From assembly GCA_028671895.1 (NCBI GenBank), contig CM053809.1:37919501-37983500 (forward strand): a DNA stretch of 64,000 bases. The letters are read 5' to 3'. The notes under the pieces are model-generated. The model was not told where the DNA came from, made no database searches, and worked only from the letters and a program-made list of their open reading frames with translations. The position numbers and the translations under genes were made by a program. This DNA comes from Oenanthe sinensis (Eukaryota > Streptophyta > Magnoliopsida > Apiales > Apiaceae). Shown here in pieces: positions 47,001-59,433 of the stretch. Position 1 is the first letter of the stretch. The number at the start of each line of letters is the position of its first letter.

Positions 47001-50000
47001 CCAGACTCTTTTCAACAGCACAACAGTTTTAAACAGCAATCCCAAACAGAGCCTTAGGATGCCAACAATTATAGACCTCGAAGTAGTGAAGCCTAATTTG
47101 TAGATAAAACCTTATCTAAACTAAACACATTTTCTCCTATAAACACCTATGTTGTGTTTGGTTGGGGAGAATGGAATGGAATGAGTAAAAATAAAGGAAA
47201 TTTATGTAGTTAGGATGATAGATTTGGAAAAAAATGGGTGAGTGCAAATTTTTTTTGATAATAATTGGAAGAAAATATATATGAGAGAGAATGAAGCATT
47301 CCATCTCAAATTGGGGAATTTAAGTTTTAGTTTAGATGGTTAGGAATGGAATGGGGGAAGGAATGAAATTTCTAAAAATTCACCCATAATGTAGTTCAAA
47401 TCTCATTCCATTCCTTCCTAATTCATTCATCCCAACCAAACACAACACTAGACTCTTATTAAAGATCTCAGTCTATCTACCCACTGGTATGTGAATGATA
47501 GGCGGTAGAGTCGTGACTAGTCCCAACTAATTTTTAGAAAGTCCTCCAAAGGCTGCACACAAATTTGACATCTCTGTCAGATTTTATGGTTTTATGGTCA
47601 ATGGGACACCATGAATCCTAACTACTTCACGAAAGAAGATGGAGGCAATATACATTATCCATCTTGCTCCAAGGAATGAAAGGAATGAAGTGAACCATCC
47701 TAGTAAAACGATTCACCACAAGTCCACAACAAAGACTAAATCATGCTCACTACGTATCCTAGGCAACCCTAATACGAAATCCATACTAAGATCCCCTCAA
47801 AGAGCATGAGGAACTGAAAAATGAGTGTCCAAACACATATTTTCTTTCCTACTAATTGATTTGGGAATTAGGGATTTAAAGCGGGTTGGGTTGAAGAGTT
47901 CCTGTTATTTTGAATAACGAATTAGGGTAGAGGATTGTGGTTTTTATATAGGTAAGATGACAGTGGTATAGTGGTGTGGGGCAGTGACCGGTGGTAGAAA
48001 GTATTTGAGTGGAGTTGACTTTTGAAGAATATACTTATTCGGCTATGATGCCAATATGATGTTGGGCAAACATGAAACAAACTCTAGGAGACCGAACTAC
48101 TAGAAAATTTCTATCCTAAGTGAAATCCTCAAATTGATAATAAATCAATCCAAATTCAGAGAAAAACTGTTTGTATGCGATCAAAGCTAAAGGAAAATAC
48201 TTACAATACAATGTCAGATATTTATTGGAATAAAACCCTAATGGACTAATAACTAAAGACCAAAACAACTGGGCTAAAATAAATAATCCAACTAATAAAC
48301 CCGTACATATTATATATATAATGTCGTGACCGATTCCATCATTATTACAACCAGAAAAGAGAAATACACAAATACATATTTGAGAGAGAGAGAGTTAGGA
48401 TTTATTTAGCTCTTTTCTACTTGTTCCTGGTTGGTTCATTCTATGTTGTGTACCAGCAAATTGATGGCAGTTGTGGGTTTATAGCGTGTAACAACTGAGG
48501 AGCAGAAGTAGAGGATTGTTACATATGTTTTTGATAACTTTAAATACATTTAGTGTATTGTATTTATCCATGTATTTTATATGTGTAACTAGCAGATTAT
48601 TAAATAGGAAGTTTATTTATAATAAGCCCAATTGTTAACAATCTGTTAGGGTTTTATTATCAGTACTCATACACTACGTTGTATGCTTGTTTCATTAGAC
48701 TTGGTTATTTAAAAATATTGTTGAATATTGAATTGTTATCTTTTGGGTTGCGAAATATAGTCTATTAGTCTTTTATCCCTTCTGCGGCTTGGAGTGGTGG
48801 GTTTTCTAAAAAATAATGTTCATCGAGTACTATTCACCAATGAAGGTACTGTTCACGTAGAAGCACTGTTTACATCAGAGTTATTCTTCACAATAGTCAT
48901 CTCCCGCTGTTTGTCTGTTGGGTTGAGCAGAAGGGAGCTAACCCTAAAACTAAATGGCTGCCGATTGGTTATTTATAGTCCAGCCTGTTCCTTTTTTTTT
49001 TAAATCTAGAACCCACTTCATATATATTACAAAATTGCAATTGAGAGCTCACAGTTTTCGGTAACTCTTAAATCAGCCTCCAAAGGTACAATTCTACTCT
49101 TAAACTTTCAGACTGTTTCTAGCTCAACCTTTGGACTCTCCAGAAGATACAAGTCAGCCCCTAAATATTCAGAACAGCCTCTATACTTCTGAATTTAAAT
49201 AGCTCAGCCCTTGTAAGTTTCGGTTTTGGACAACCCCTATAACTTTTGATTTCGGATAGTTCAGCCCCTTGTGAAATGAATTATGACAAATCTGCCATTG
49301 AACTTTAGAAAATTGTCAATCATGTCTACTTACATCAAACTTCAAACGTCAAACATCAAATTGAGAGTGTCGGATAATATTTATTTTCTTGAGGATGAAT
49401 GTAATGAGTTACACTACGAAGTTTATTTATGTTTGATATCGTCAAAACAAGTTATTTGAATATGAGCTTGCATTGAAGGAGTTGGATAAATTCAATATGA
49501 ATTAGAAGGTTGCAAAAGAAGTACGTTGAGAAGAGAAATTGATATATGTGAAAAAAAAGAGACAAGACCTCTTGAGATTAGTACAACTTAAATTCAACTT
49601 CTTAGACATTCGGAGAATAAAAAAATAGTCGAAGGGGATGAAATTGTAATGTAAATCGAGCATATTGAAGACACAAATACTGGGAATCAGTTGAACGAGG
49701 ATAATGTGGTCTTTCCTATTCTTCAAGTTGTATTCTTCAAGTTGCACCGAGCATGTAGAGATGTTTCTGGTATAGTAGGAAAATATCGTGTGGAGCTAGT
49801 TTCGCTTGTTCAAGAAAAACAAGTGGTTGGCAATATTATTAATGTTGATCATATCGAGTTTATCATTTCAGAATACTCAATTGAATAGTCAATTTTTCAA
49901 GCCTCAACCATTCTTCAAGAAGAGCAGGAAATTCATATTGTTTATAAGACTTGGTTATTAAAAAAATGGTGAATACTGAATTGAATATCTTTTGGGTCGC

Positions 50001-53000
50001 GATTCATAATATTTTATCCCTTCTGCAATTCAGAAAGGAAACTCCTAGGGTAGTGGGTTTTCTGCGCACTACAGTTAATCCATCCAAGTTCTATCCATTC
50101 TTGTTTTTATTTCATGAATCATTGTTTCTTAAAGGTGTCCTCCATCAACATGTGTCAGGTTTTCAGGTCCAACTTGGTTGATTGATTTGGGAATTAGGGA
50201 TTTAAAGCGGGTTGGTTTGAAATTAAGAGTTCTGGTTGTTTCAAAGGGCAGCAGATTGTAGATGGGTAAAACAACAGTGGTTTGGTTAGGCCGTAGTGGT
50301 TGAGTGGCGTTGACTTTGACAAAAATAGAAGGAAACTTTTGTTGGGTTAAACCTAATTGGTAGTATTGGCTTTGGGTGATCCAAGACAAATATGAGTAGT
50401 ATAATAATAGTATTTAGATAATTATTATATATGGTAATAGTTATAATTGGACAATTATTATAGTCAGTATGTCTTGATTACAAAGATAGGTAATTAGGTA
50501 CCAAGAATGATAAGACTTGTATGATAGGTATGGAAAAGACTTGTGTAACAAGTATGCTAAGTCTTGACGGGTAAGTTTGGGATGGCTATATATACATAGT
50601 TGATATGGGCTGGAAAATACCCAAGAGACATAATTCATATCGCACTAATTAAACCTAGTGTGGTCCAATAATGAAGCCCAATTAATGAGGCCCGAAACCC
50701 TAATCATTTATTAATTTCGTAACTAATAAATGGGCTATTAAATCAGCCCAATAAATATGTCCAAACAGAAGGCAACTGCTATAAAGAGTAGCCTTCAAGA
50801 CATCTATTCCAATAAGGAATTAGTATTCTACAAGGAAAACTTTACAAAACTCATCAAGGAGGTGACTTATCCACCAAGGTTCCTAAACTTAATCTAATTT
50901 TAAACTCTTAACGTCACATCTATATAAACGTCTATATAAAAAGCCTAACCCCTCATTCTTAGAACTACGTTTTCTGGCCGGATTCTTTAAAATAGTGAAG
51001 ATACATAGGCATCTTGTGTGGACCGATTTATTCTCGAAACACGAGACCAGCCATTAAAGCACTCAAACCTAAGTATTAATTACACCCTAATTTTTTATCC
51101 ATAACAATAGTCATAATATGTTTGATGGGTATGTTAAAATATGTAAGCTTAGGTATCGCTTCGAGAGCGGATACTTGTGTATTGTTAGATTTGAGTATCA
51201 TTGATTGATTGTGTTGTTAATAATTGGTCTGATTAGCAATACAAGTTTTGAAAACACCGTGAGGTGTAATTCGAGTTGTATTACTGATAATGATTTTGAT
51301 TAATAATACAAGTTGAGATGCGGGTTTTCGCGTTACATGATTTTGTTGTGCGTGCTTCGTATTGTTTGGTTATCTCGTATCTTGCCCCCTAACAACTTTT
51401 ACATTTGTGATACTAATTTGATGTCGGATAACAATGAAGTAAATAAACTGTGTAGACCAAACCGCATAATAATCTATACCCAAAGTGAAATCCCCAACTT
51501 AATAATTAATCAGTCCAAATTCAAAGAAAAACTTTATATATATGATCAAAACTAAAGAAATATACTTACAATGTTTAGATAAAAATACTGAAATAAAACC
51601 ATAATGGACTAATAACTAAAGCGCAAAATCACTGGGCTAAAATAAGTAATCCAACAAATAAAACTGGTCCATATCAAATCTCACTCGATATATATTATAT
51701 AATATATAATGTCGGGATTGATCCCAAGAGAAATACATATTCAAAAAAAGAGAGAGACTCAGGGTCTATTTAGCTCTAAAGATATAAAGGCAGAAATTGT
51801 TGGAATTACTGTTCATCCGGACACTATTTACTGTCAGTTACTGTTCGTGTCCGGTCACTGTTCATCAAAGATTTGGAAAGAAAGAAGAAAAAGATAATAA
51901 AGGGTTAGATACCCAGCATTTTTAAATTTTTAGAAGTCAGGCCCCACAGTTTTGTAGCATCACAAACCTGCCCCCTGACTTTTGGAAATTACAAACTGAT
52001 GCCTTGGCTTGCAGCGAACTTCAGAATTTTGACAGCTCAGACCGTCTACCGTTTAAAGTTATGAATTTGATAGATCAGCCCCTAAACTTCAGAAAACTTG
52101 CATATGTTCCATGTTTTACGACATATCTGGTTACATCAAACGTCAAATTGAGAATGTGAAAGATAATATTTATTTCCTTGAGGATGAAAGTGAATCCTTG
52201 CATTACAAAGTTTATGATTGTTATCGCCAAAACAAGTCATTTGAATATAGCTTACGTTGGAGGAGTTAGATAAACAATATGAACTTGAATGATCTGAAAA
52301 GTAGGGCAAAATTGAGTTGAGCAAAGAAAGTTATAAACGTGAAACCAAAAGACGAGAGAGGATTCTTGAGACTCTTACATCTCAACTTCAACATCTTATC
52401 GATAAAAGTCAAAAGGAATGAAATTGCAATGGAAATCGGTATTTTAAAGACAAAAATACAAAAGACCCAAGCTTATTTTATTCTTGTTTTTATATCAAAT
52501 ATCTATCTTCATCAAAATTGTCCCTGCATCAAGCACTGTTGTATGTTCATCATGCTGTGTTCCCCAGTCCACTTCATTTCTATAGACTTTTGAGATAAAT
52601 GTCATTTTCTTACTCTGATTGTAGACATTGAAGTGTACGAAATAAATTTTTAGTGCTGACTTACTTCATATTCTTCGAATTCATAGTCTTCGATTGTAAC
52701 AGTGGTTGGTTGCATACTAGCAGGAGGGTGGAACATTTCCTGTACTTCCTCCCAAGTGAGCTTCAGCTCTAGGGCTTCTTGGTTATCAATGAGCAACCTC
52801 TTACTCTTTGACCCAATATTTCTACTTCTTTTCCTCTCAGGAGCCAGCAATGTTGGTGGCAATGAATCAATCATCTCCTGGCCTCCATGCTTATCAGTGA
52901 AGTGCCAGGCATCTCCAGTAGATGAGCTCAAATGTTTTGAGAATACCTTTAGATGAGGATCTGTGCTTCCGTTCATGGATTGGAGAAGACCAGAGTAACC

Positions 53001-56000
53001 ATTCACAATAGGTAGATTATCAGCACCAGCCGATAAGAAAAGTTGTTTGCCAGCAAAATGGGAATCCTATTCAGCAAGTATATAACTTAGTTACATGATT
53101 CAACTATACATTAATCTGACAGTATACAGTGATGATATATTGCAGTAGAGACTCCTTGGCAATTAAAAAAAATCTACAAAGATGCTACCTGCATCAAAAT
53201 ATTATTTGAGGCTTTACGAAATCCCATAAGAAGTTTTCCTTCTGGATCCATGCGACTGAACGTTACTGCAAAGTTATATATCAAACTCAGAAAGATGGAT
53301 TAACAAAGGAGGCTATACAACTGAACTATAAATTAATGAAAAAGATAAATATCCACTTTATAATGAAGATATCAAGAAAGAGATATTAGGCCAAATTACG
53401 AGGTGGCTGTTAGATAAAATAATTGTTGCTGAATATTTTATTATACATGTCATGAAATTTATTGGAAAAAAATATTAGATGTCTGATACTCCTGCAACAT
53501 GCACGCGAATTTGAGAATTTAAAACGGATGGGAGTATGCTGGAGTAGAAAATACCTTACATGTTGACAAATCTGGATATATGTGGATACATGGTCGATAA
53601 AAAATATATATATATTCCAAAATCATTTGTATGCAGTAAAAATTGATAGCTTTACTATGCTTTATTCCACATCGTGGATCTCTTATTTCTTTCCAGCTCC
53701 TATTTCAACCTTGGAGATTATTACTGTATATAGTAATCACAGATGTAAATTATTAGGTCTTCTGGTTGTCAATGTACAAGCTTTAATCTTCAAGAGCACT
53801 CAGAGAAGGAGAAAGAAGATCAGAAGTTGCTACATGATATCTTTATCCTCTCTATAAAAATAGGTATATCACTCAGCAGCATATGCATGCATGCATGCAC
53901 ACCAAGAGAAGTGGAAAACATCATTACCATCAAAAAAATAATCATACACAACACTGCTAATAGGTATATAATCAAATAAAGTGTGCCTTGAAGGGTACCA
54001 GTATCTCCGGCTTGTAATTGCATAGACTGTATGCAAGGAGTTACACCCTCCAGAACATACATTCTGCTGTTATTATTTGGCCAAAATCTGAACTGAAAAA
54101 CCCATTCTTTGCCTTTAACATCTTGAATTCTCACAGGAATACCCTCAGGTTTAGAGATTGGTGGAAAATATGCCTGGAATTACAGTTCTAGTTGTAAGAG
54201 AGTTCAAAACCATCCAAAAAACATAAATCAGTATATGTTAAGAGACATTACCTCTGCACATGCTTTCGGGAGTACCAAACGGCCAATACGACCAGCATCA
54301 CTTGCACTCAAAATCTTTTCAAATAATGGGACAATGGTGGAATTTGAGCTAGAAACATATTGGTCAAGGAACCATAGTATTAAACTATTAACAGATATAT
54401 CTATATATACCAATATAACCTCGATGCGTTGATAGCTTCAATAAAATAATATATTTTATCAGTCCCGATTATCATTAAAATAGCATATAATTTAACTATG
54501 TAAATTAATTAGCCTCGATTATTTAATAATTTTCTTTGGCAACAAGACTATTTATTAATAGAGTGTTCAACGGTGCATATACAAACTTTAAAATAATTGA
54601 CAATAAGGGAAGAAAAGGGAAGGTTGTGGATACTCTCCAGATATTTGCTGCAACTCTTGCTCCGTTATTCTAGGCCAATAACGAGGAAGCAACTGACTTT
54701 TAATTCGTCCTTCAACAGGTGGCCTTGCTACACGCATTTGTGACATTGTACTAGCATTGGGGTCCAGTCCTGCCGTAAGAACCGGCTTTGATGCCTTAGG
54801 CAAAAGACAGTGAGACATAGATCCGTGTTGAAAGGAAGAAACAGTTCTGTTTGATTCCATCATTTCGCATACCACATTTGGAAATGAATGCGGGATTAGA
54901 GATTGAGCAGCCAAGGAAATAGTTAAGTTTGTCTGTACTGGTGAGCCATATACATCTTTGACCTCTAGACTTTCTTTATCTGTTTTGGTTTTGACATCAA
55001 GAGACGATCCAGAACCAGCAGATAATTGGCTGTAATTTGGTAAACATTGAGTCCTAATATCTGCTGACGGGAGCATGGATCCTTCTTGTTTCATTTGATA
55101 CCAAGACCTGGCTGTATTATCATTCTGAGGTGGAAGTAACTGCTTTGGGCTGATATCATTGGAAAAGTTGGCAAATTGCTTAAAATTAATGTTACGAATG
55201 CTGTCGACGTAGATTTGATTGTCTATTGAAGAAGAATGTGTTTCTCCAACATAATTTCCCAATGAAGTGCCAAATCTTGTAGGACTTTCAGCACCCGTCT
55301 GCAATGAAGTTCAGATGTAGAAACATAAGAATACTATTCCTCACTCAGACTTTAGAAATTTACAGCCTATATATAGGGCTTCATGCTAGAGCAAACAGTA
55401 AACTTTAAGAAATGATTGGTATGCGGGACTTCAAATATTGTTATAGCTGATAAAACATTTAGAAAATGTTGGAAGGTGGAACCAATGGCCTTACCACATA
55501 GTAAACATAGCTTTAATACGTTGGAAGAAGGTACACAATTGAGCATTTTTTGTGTACATGTGCGCATGTGTGCGTGTGGGGGGAGGGGGGGAGAGAGAGG
55601 ATGTAGGTTAATTAATCTTACAGGTTGAACTCCTGAACTTTTCGCACACCTAATACAAATCACACCACTACTGTCAAGTATCTCAAGCAAAGAGGTAGAC
55701 GCGATGCATCCACAATGGAGACGCTGTAAGTTAAAAGACGTGTACGAACATGAGCACAAGATGGATACCTTAAATAAGCCGAATTCTATCCAAGAAAATA
55801 AGAATACAGCTTACCTTGCCACATGATACGCAGTCTCTCCAACCAGTGTCATCTGAATGGAACACGTCACAGAAGGCTAGTTGCTCATACAAAGTCCTGA
55901 GGTGAATGCAGAGAAGTTTAGAGAGAGAGAGATAAGAATATGGTTGAAACTATAAGGTGATCTTAAGCATGTCATTTAACTATCCAAACTCAAGCAGAAA

Positions 56001-59000
56001 TTAGAATCCCTGTGTATTTAATGAAGGAAAAGGGGAACCCGCGAATAAATAGAAAACTATTGACAAGTAGGCAGTAGCAAGTAAAATGTGATTATTGATG
56101 GGTCCTGGTCCTTGGCAATTAAGCAAGTAAAATGTGATTACTGATGGGACCTGGCCCCTGGAAAATTGCCAGAGACGTTTTAAATAACATACTGCTTCAC
56201 TGTTGTCAGATGGCGATCTGGATTAAAACTCCATTTTTAAACTTAACAGCACATTTACTGCCTTTAATAAAAGGGTAGGCAAGTGAAAACCCTAAATCTT
56301 ACTTCCTTTGTCACATCCATTTCTTTACACTTTCCTTATTTGGGTCTCCCTCCCAATTCTTTACATTTCTAAAGTTCCAAAAGTAGTAAAGTTTTAACAA
56401 TATAAATATTAACTACATCCACTGCTTTCTTCCACTATACTCACCTTATACATAAAATATTAATTGATCCCGCCACTTCACACACTTTTCTTACCACTTT
56501 ATATATTTTCTTGATCTCCATGCCCAACCCAAATGTAAACAAATGGGTGGGACGGAGGGAGTAACTTTCAATCCTTGTTAAAATTATACTTAATATTTTA
56601 AAATTTTATATTTTATTATAAATAAATTAATAAATATAAGTAGACATATATATATCATTAAATTTTACAATAAATTTTGTTAGGAGACTAGGTAGATATT
56701 TTTTATGTAAAGATGAATAGAATCATAAAATCTAACATCATATTTTAATTAAATTATGAAATGTATCTAGCCATTGTATATATATATACACTATGATGCT
56801 CGGACCCTTTTAGAAGGATACGAGTCTGACACAAATTGAAGTGTCATATTCTTCGAATTCCAAAACCAAAAATTCATGGACAAATTTTATAAGGATCCGG
56901 CACTTAAATTATTTTTAATTTAATATGATATTTTATATAAAATAAATTCCTATCATTTAACTTAAACATAATTAATAAAATTTAAAAATAGAAAGATAAA
57001 ATAGTAACTATTACTAAATTTATAATATAAAAAAGGGTAAGTTGGTAAAAGATAGTACAATTATAAAATATAATTTATTATAATTTGAAAAGGGTGTACA
57101 TTTGTATATCTTAGTATATCCACTAATCATGGGAATTGGAACCTAATTATGTTGTATAACAAACAACTGCAAAAATCAAGTCATCACATTTCTTTCTTCC
57201 TTTATTCTTCTACATCAATTCAAATCTTTTTGCTTTTGTATTTCCTTCTCTTCCTCTTACATTGTCAAGATCTTACATTTGTCAAAATTAAAGATAAAAT
57301 GCCGGAGATGAAGAGTATGTTTTCCATATATCGGATCCGATCCAGATCCCGCCGTACCTGGGTCGTGTCAACAACATGACAGCAAGTCCGAGCATCACGG
57401 TATATACATGATTGATTCTTAAAATAATTTTTTCCAAAAACTACATATAATTATGTATCCTTTTGTATAACGTTTAAATTATAAATTTTATTTTTATTTA
57501 AATCTTAAAATGTAACTATATATATATATACATACATACATAATTAAATTTTAAAATATAAATATAAATGTAGTGAAAGTGATCAAACAAAGTAGTATTT
57601 TACAAAACAAGAGCTTTTAAAATCGATAATGTCATATTAAAATCTCATACGATATACAGTTAAAAATTAAACGTTTAATGATGCACCGGTTATCATACTT
57701 GGACTGATAATTTAATGCTATACATTCAATTTAACTTCCTATTATCATGCTTCTAAATTATGAGGAATGAAAAATAAAATAAATGAAAGAAGCTGAATCC
57801 AAAAATAATATAAATATCTATCTATCTATCTATACTATTATATAATAAACAAACATGAGATCATTTGTAGACTGTAGTTAATATTGGTTAATCATAGAAA
57901 CAATAATGTTCGTTAGTTCTTCTGTAGATGTTAGATCTTCTGTAGATATATAAGGACAGTTAAACCTTTGGTTAACTTTAGTTAACCGTAGAAAGAACAA
58001 TGACCTTCAGACCTTCTTTTTCAATATATAAGAATCGCTAGATATTTGTTTAACTATAAAAAGAATAATGACCGTATTTTCTCAAGTAAATAAGACGAAA
58101 ATCGTTAGATCTAATATTAAGAAATATTTTAAATTTTATCAAAAATGTAAAGTTCGTCAACTACATATTAAAAATAAACATTTATATTATAATATTATTA
58201 TTCCTTTATCTATATTTATTAAAATTTTATATAAAATTCTATTAAAATTTAAAATATTATATAGTCCTCGTAATGGGTAAAGTTATATGGAGACCGTCTT
58301 TTTATTGGAGACGTCGGAGACCATATATGTACTGCTTGCAGAACATTGTAAAATATATTGTACTGCAAAATATGTTTTTCTTGCAAAATATGTTTTTCTT
58401 GTAGTATATATATGCTCTCTGACGTCTAAAAAAAAAGATGGTCTCTATATAACTTTTCTCGTAATATATATTTATTATAAGAAGAACCCTAACTATATAC
58501 ATATATTTACATTAAATATAATTCTATTAATTATAACTAAATTTTACGGGTCCAAATAATATATATATATATATATATTTATTTATTTATTTATACTTAT
58601 TATACATAATTTTTAATTATTGTTAAATTAAATTATTATCTCGAACTCTTTAGAAAATTTATATAAAATAAAAAAAATATATTACTCCGTATATGTATTA
58701 ATATAAATTCTCAACTCTACAAAAATTTCATATTAAATATCAATAAAAATATAATATAAAAACATATTACTTAAATATTAGTCGATCCATGCGGTTATAA
58801 GCTAGTATATAATAATATTTGCATACAACTAAAATTATAAGTTAATGTCCTAAAAATATTAAATTACAAGTTAATATATAAAATTTAATTTTATACAGTT
58901 TTAATCTTTATAAAATATAATAAATATATATATATATATATATATGTGATATATTTTAAAGTGCTTACGGCTTTTATCATATGCAGGAAGTGTGCTTACC

Positions 59001-59236
59001 ACATTTTAACTGTGGAAAGCTAAAAAATGAAGTTAGAATCTGGATAGCTCATTTTCCCATCCGAGGGAAGAGAAGCGGCATGTCATTTAAAACTTCCATG
59101 GCATAGGGGACCAGAAGCCATCCATTACTGATTAATTTGGTGTATTTTATCAAGTGAATAATAATAATAAGTATATATGGTATTGATGTTATTGTGTGGT
59201 GTTAGGATACATAGAGATAAGAGCAGCAGGGTAATG

Positions 59237-59269
<33 letters not shown>

Positions 59270-59433
59270 ATAGGTAGAGATAATGACATAGGGGGGTGAG
59301 GGGTGACTGACCCACAGGTATGACAAAGAGAGGCGAAGGCGGGAGCAGCGGATCGCAGAGGCCAGCCTTGTTTGAATTGAGGGGCAGGAGCAACAGCGGC
59401 ACACAAGGCATTCATGCATGTTTTAGAAGCCAT
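44077..59433 (-). CDS. VAL1: VAL/HSI2-type B3 transcriptional repressor (911 aa, 12 exons)
   Basis: Exons: 59433-59312, 55896-55815, 55723-55622, 55298-54634, 54348-54252, 54173-53999, 53265-53189, 53066-52665, 46243-46194, 46098-45985, 45895-45828 and 44858-44077, all in frame with GT-AG borders. Domains in order: a PHD-like Cys-rich region (residues ~1-102, MASKTCMNALC, RLHCGCIAS); a B3 DNA-binding domain (~327-435, LSASDAGRIGRLVLPKACAE, WPNNNSRMYVLEGVTPC); a CW zinc finger (W596-C632: CDCCFKW, WRCQDNVW); and an EAR repression motif LDLN at 813-816. This is the plan of Arabidopsis VAL1/VAL2. They bind RY elements, recruit Polycomb and histone deacetylases, and silence seed-maturation genes and FLC. 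VAL1 versus VAL2 is inference. Introns 1 (3.4 kb) and 8 (6.4 kb) are full of transposon debris. Confidence 0.95.
46690..47053. mobile_element. Tourist/Harbinger-like MITE, 364 bp, TTA target duplication
   Basis: Ends GGGTGTGTTTGGGATTGCTG and (reversed right) GGCTCTGTTTGGGATTGCTG, flanked by TTA on both sides (46687-46689 and 47054-47056). A 3-bp TTA duplication with a G-rich start is the PIF/Harbinger MITE signature. Located in intron 8 of the VAL-like gene. It has a relative at 30281-30591. Confidence 0.78.
47150..47447. mobile_element. MITE, 298 bp, CTA target duplication
   Basis: Ends TGTTGTGTTTGGTTGGGG and, reversed right, TGTTGTGTTTGGTTGGGA, flanked by CTA on both sides (47147-47149 and 47448-47450). 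The interior has GGAATGGAATG words in both orientations. Three-base duplications point to a PIF/Harbinger-type MITE. In intron 8 of the VAL-like gene. Confidence 0.75.
47470..47835 (-). pseudogene. Ty3/Gypsy integrase-core fragment
   Basis: The minus strand reads, with stops and frameshifts, DLSMDFVLGLPRIRSEHD, VFVV, FFREVVRIHGVPLT and a degenerate DRDVKF-like stretch. These are successive parts of the Gypsy integrase catalytic core, including the first two acidic positions. It lies in intron 8 of the VAL-like gene, on the same strand as it. No surrounding RT or LTR belonging to it was recognised. Confidence 0.7.
47868..52570. repeat. Patchwork of diverged direct repeats in intron 8 of the VAL-like gene
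   Basis: Three sets of segments recur in direct orientation. 47868-48010 matches 50188-50310 (GATTTGGGAATTAGGGATTT). 48115-48410 matches 51478-51770 (CAATCCAAATTCA.AGAAAAAC, AATGGACTAATAACTAAAG). 49310-49460 matches 52120-52270 (GATAATATTTATTT.CTTGAGGATGAA). 48695-48800 also resembles 49945-50070. The order suggests an old repeat family inserted or duplicated more than once. I do not recognise a coding function in it. A younger solo LTR (50601-51106) interrupts it. Confidence 0.65.
50601..51106 (+). mobile_element. Solo LTR, 506 bp, with 5-bp target duplication
   Basis: Starts TGATATGGGCTGGAAAATAC and ends TTTTTTATCCATAACA (TG...CA). Identical ATAGT copies flank it (50596-50600 and 51107-51111). 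Inside, CTATATAAACG and CTATATAAAAAGCC near 50920-50945 look like a U3 TATA region, placing it in plus orientation, antisense to the VAL-like gene. No internal retroelement sequence remains. Confidence 0.82.
56302..56561. mobile_element. Stowaway-like MITE, 260 bp, TA target duplication
   Basis: The right end, reversed, reads CTCCCTCCGTCCCACCCATT and the left CTTCCTTTGTCACATCCATT, then TTCTTTACAC versus TGTTTACAT. TA flanks both ends. The CTCCCTCCGTCCC start is the hallmark of plant Stowaway MITEs (Tc1/mariner). In intron 1 of the VAL-like gene. Confidence 0.85.
56791..57400. mobile_element. TIR element, 610 bp, with 8-bp target duplication
   Basis: Ends CTATGATGCTCGGACC and, reversed right, CCGTGATGCTCGGACT. 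Flanked by TATATACA on both sides (56783-56790 and 57401-57408). An 8-bp duplication points to hAT, although the duplicated site is low-complexity. It carries no transposase; the 57149-57379 ORF inside is not recognisable. In intron 1 of the VAL-like gene. Confidence 0.62.
57818..57836. repeat. (ATCT)n microsatellite
   Basis: TATCTATCTATCTATCTAT, a short tetranucleotide run in intron 1 of the VAL-like gene. Confidence 0.85.
58275..58457. mobile_element. MITE, 183 bp, 8-bp target duplication
   Basis: The left end GGTAAAGTTATATGGAGACC, followed by GTCTTTTTATTGGAGACGTC, matches the reversed right end AAAAGTTATATAGAGACCAT. CTCGTAAT occurs on both sides (58267-58274 and 58458-58465). The interior repeats AAAATATGTTTTTCTTG twice. 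Long inverted ends with an 8-9-bp duplication fit a Mutator- or hAT-type MITE. It has a decayed relative at 2552-2654. In intron 1 of the VAL-like gene. Confidence 0.75.

Noticed and set aside
57149..57379. 76-codon ORF with a signal-peptide-like start
   Set aside because: It lies inside a TIR element with an 8-bp target duplication and resembles no known family.
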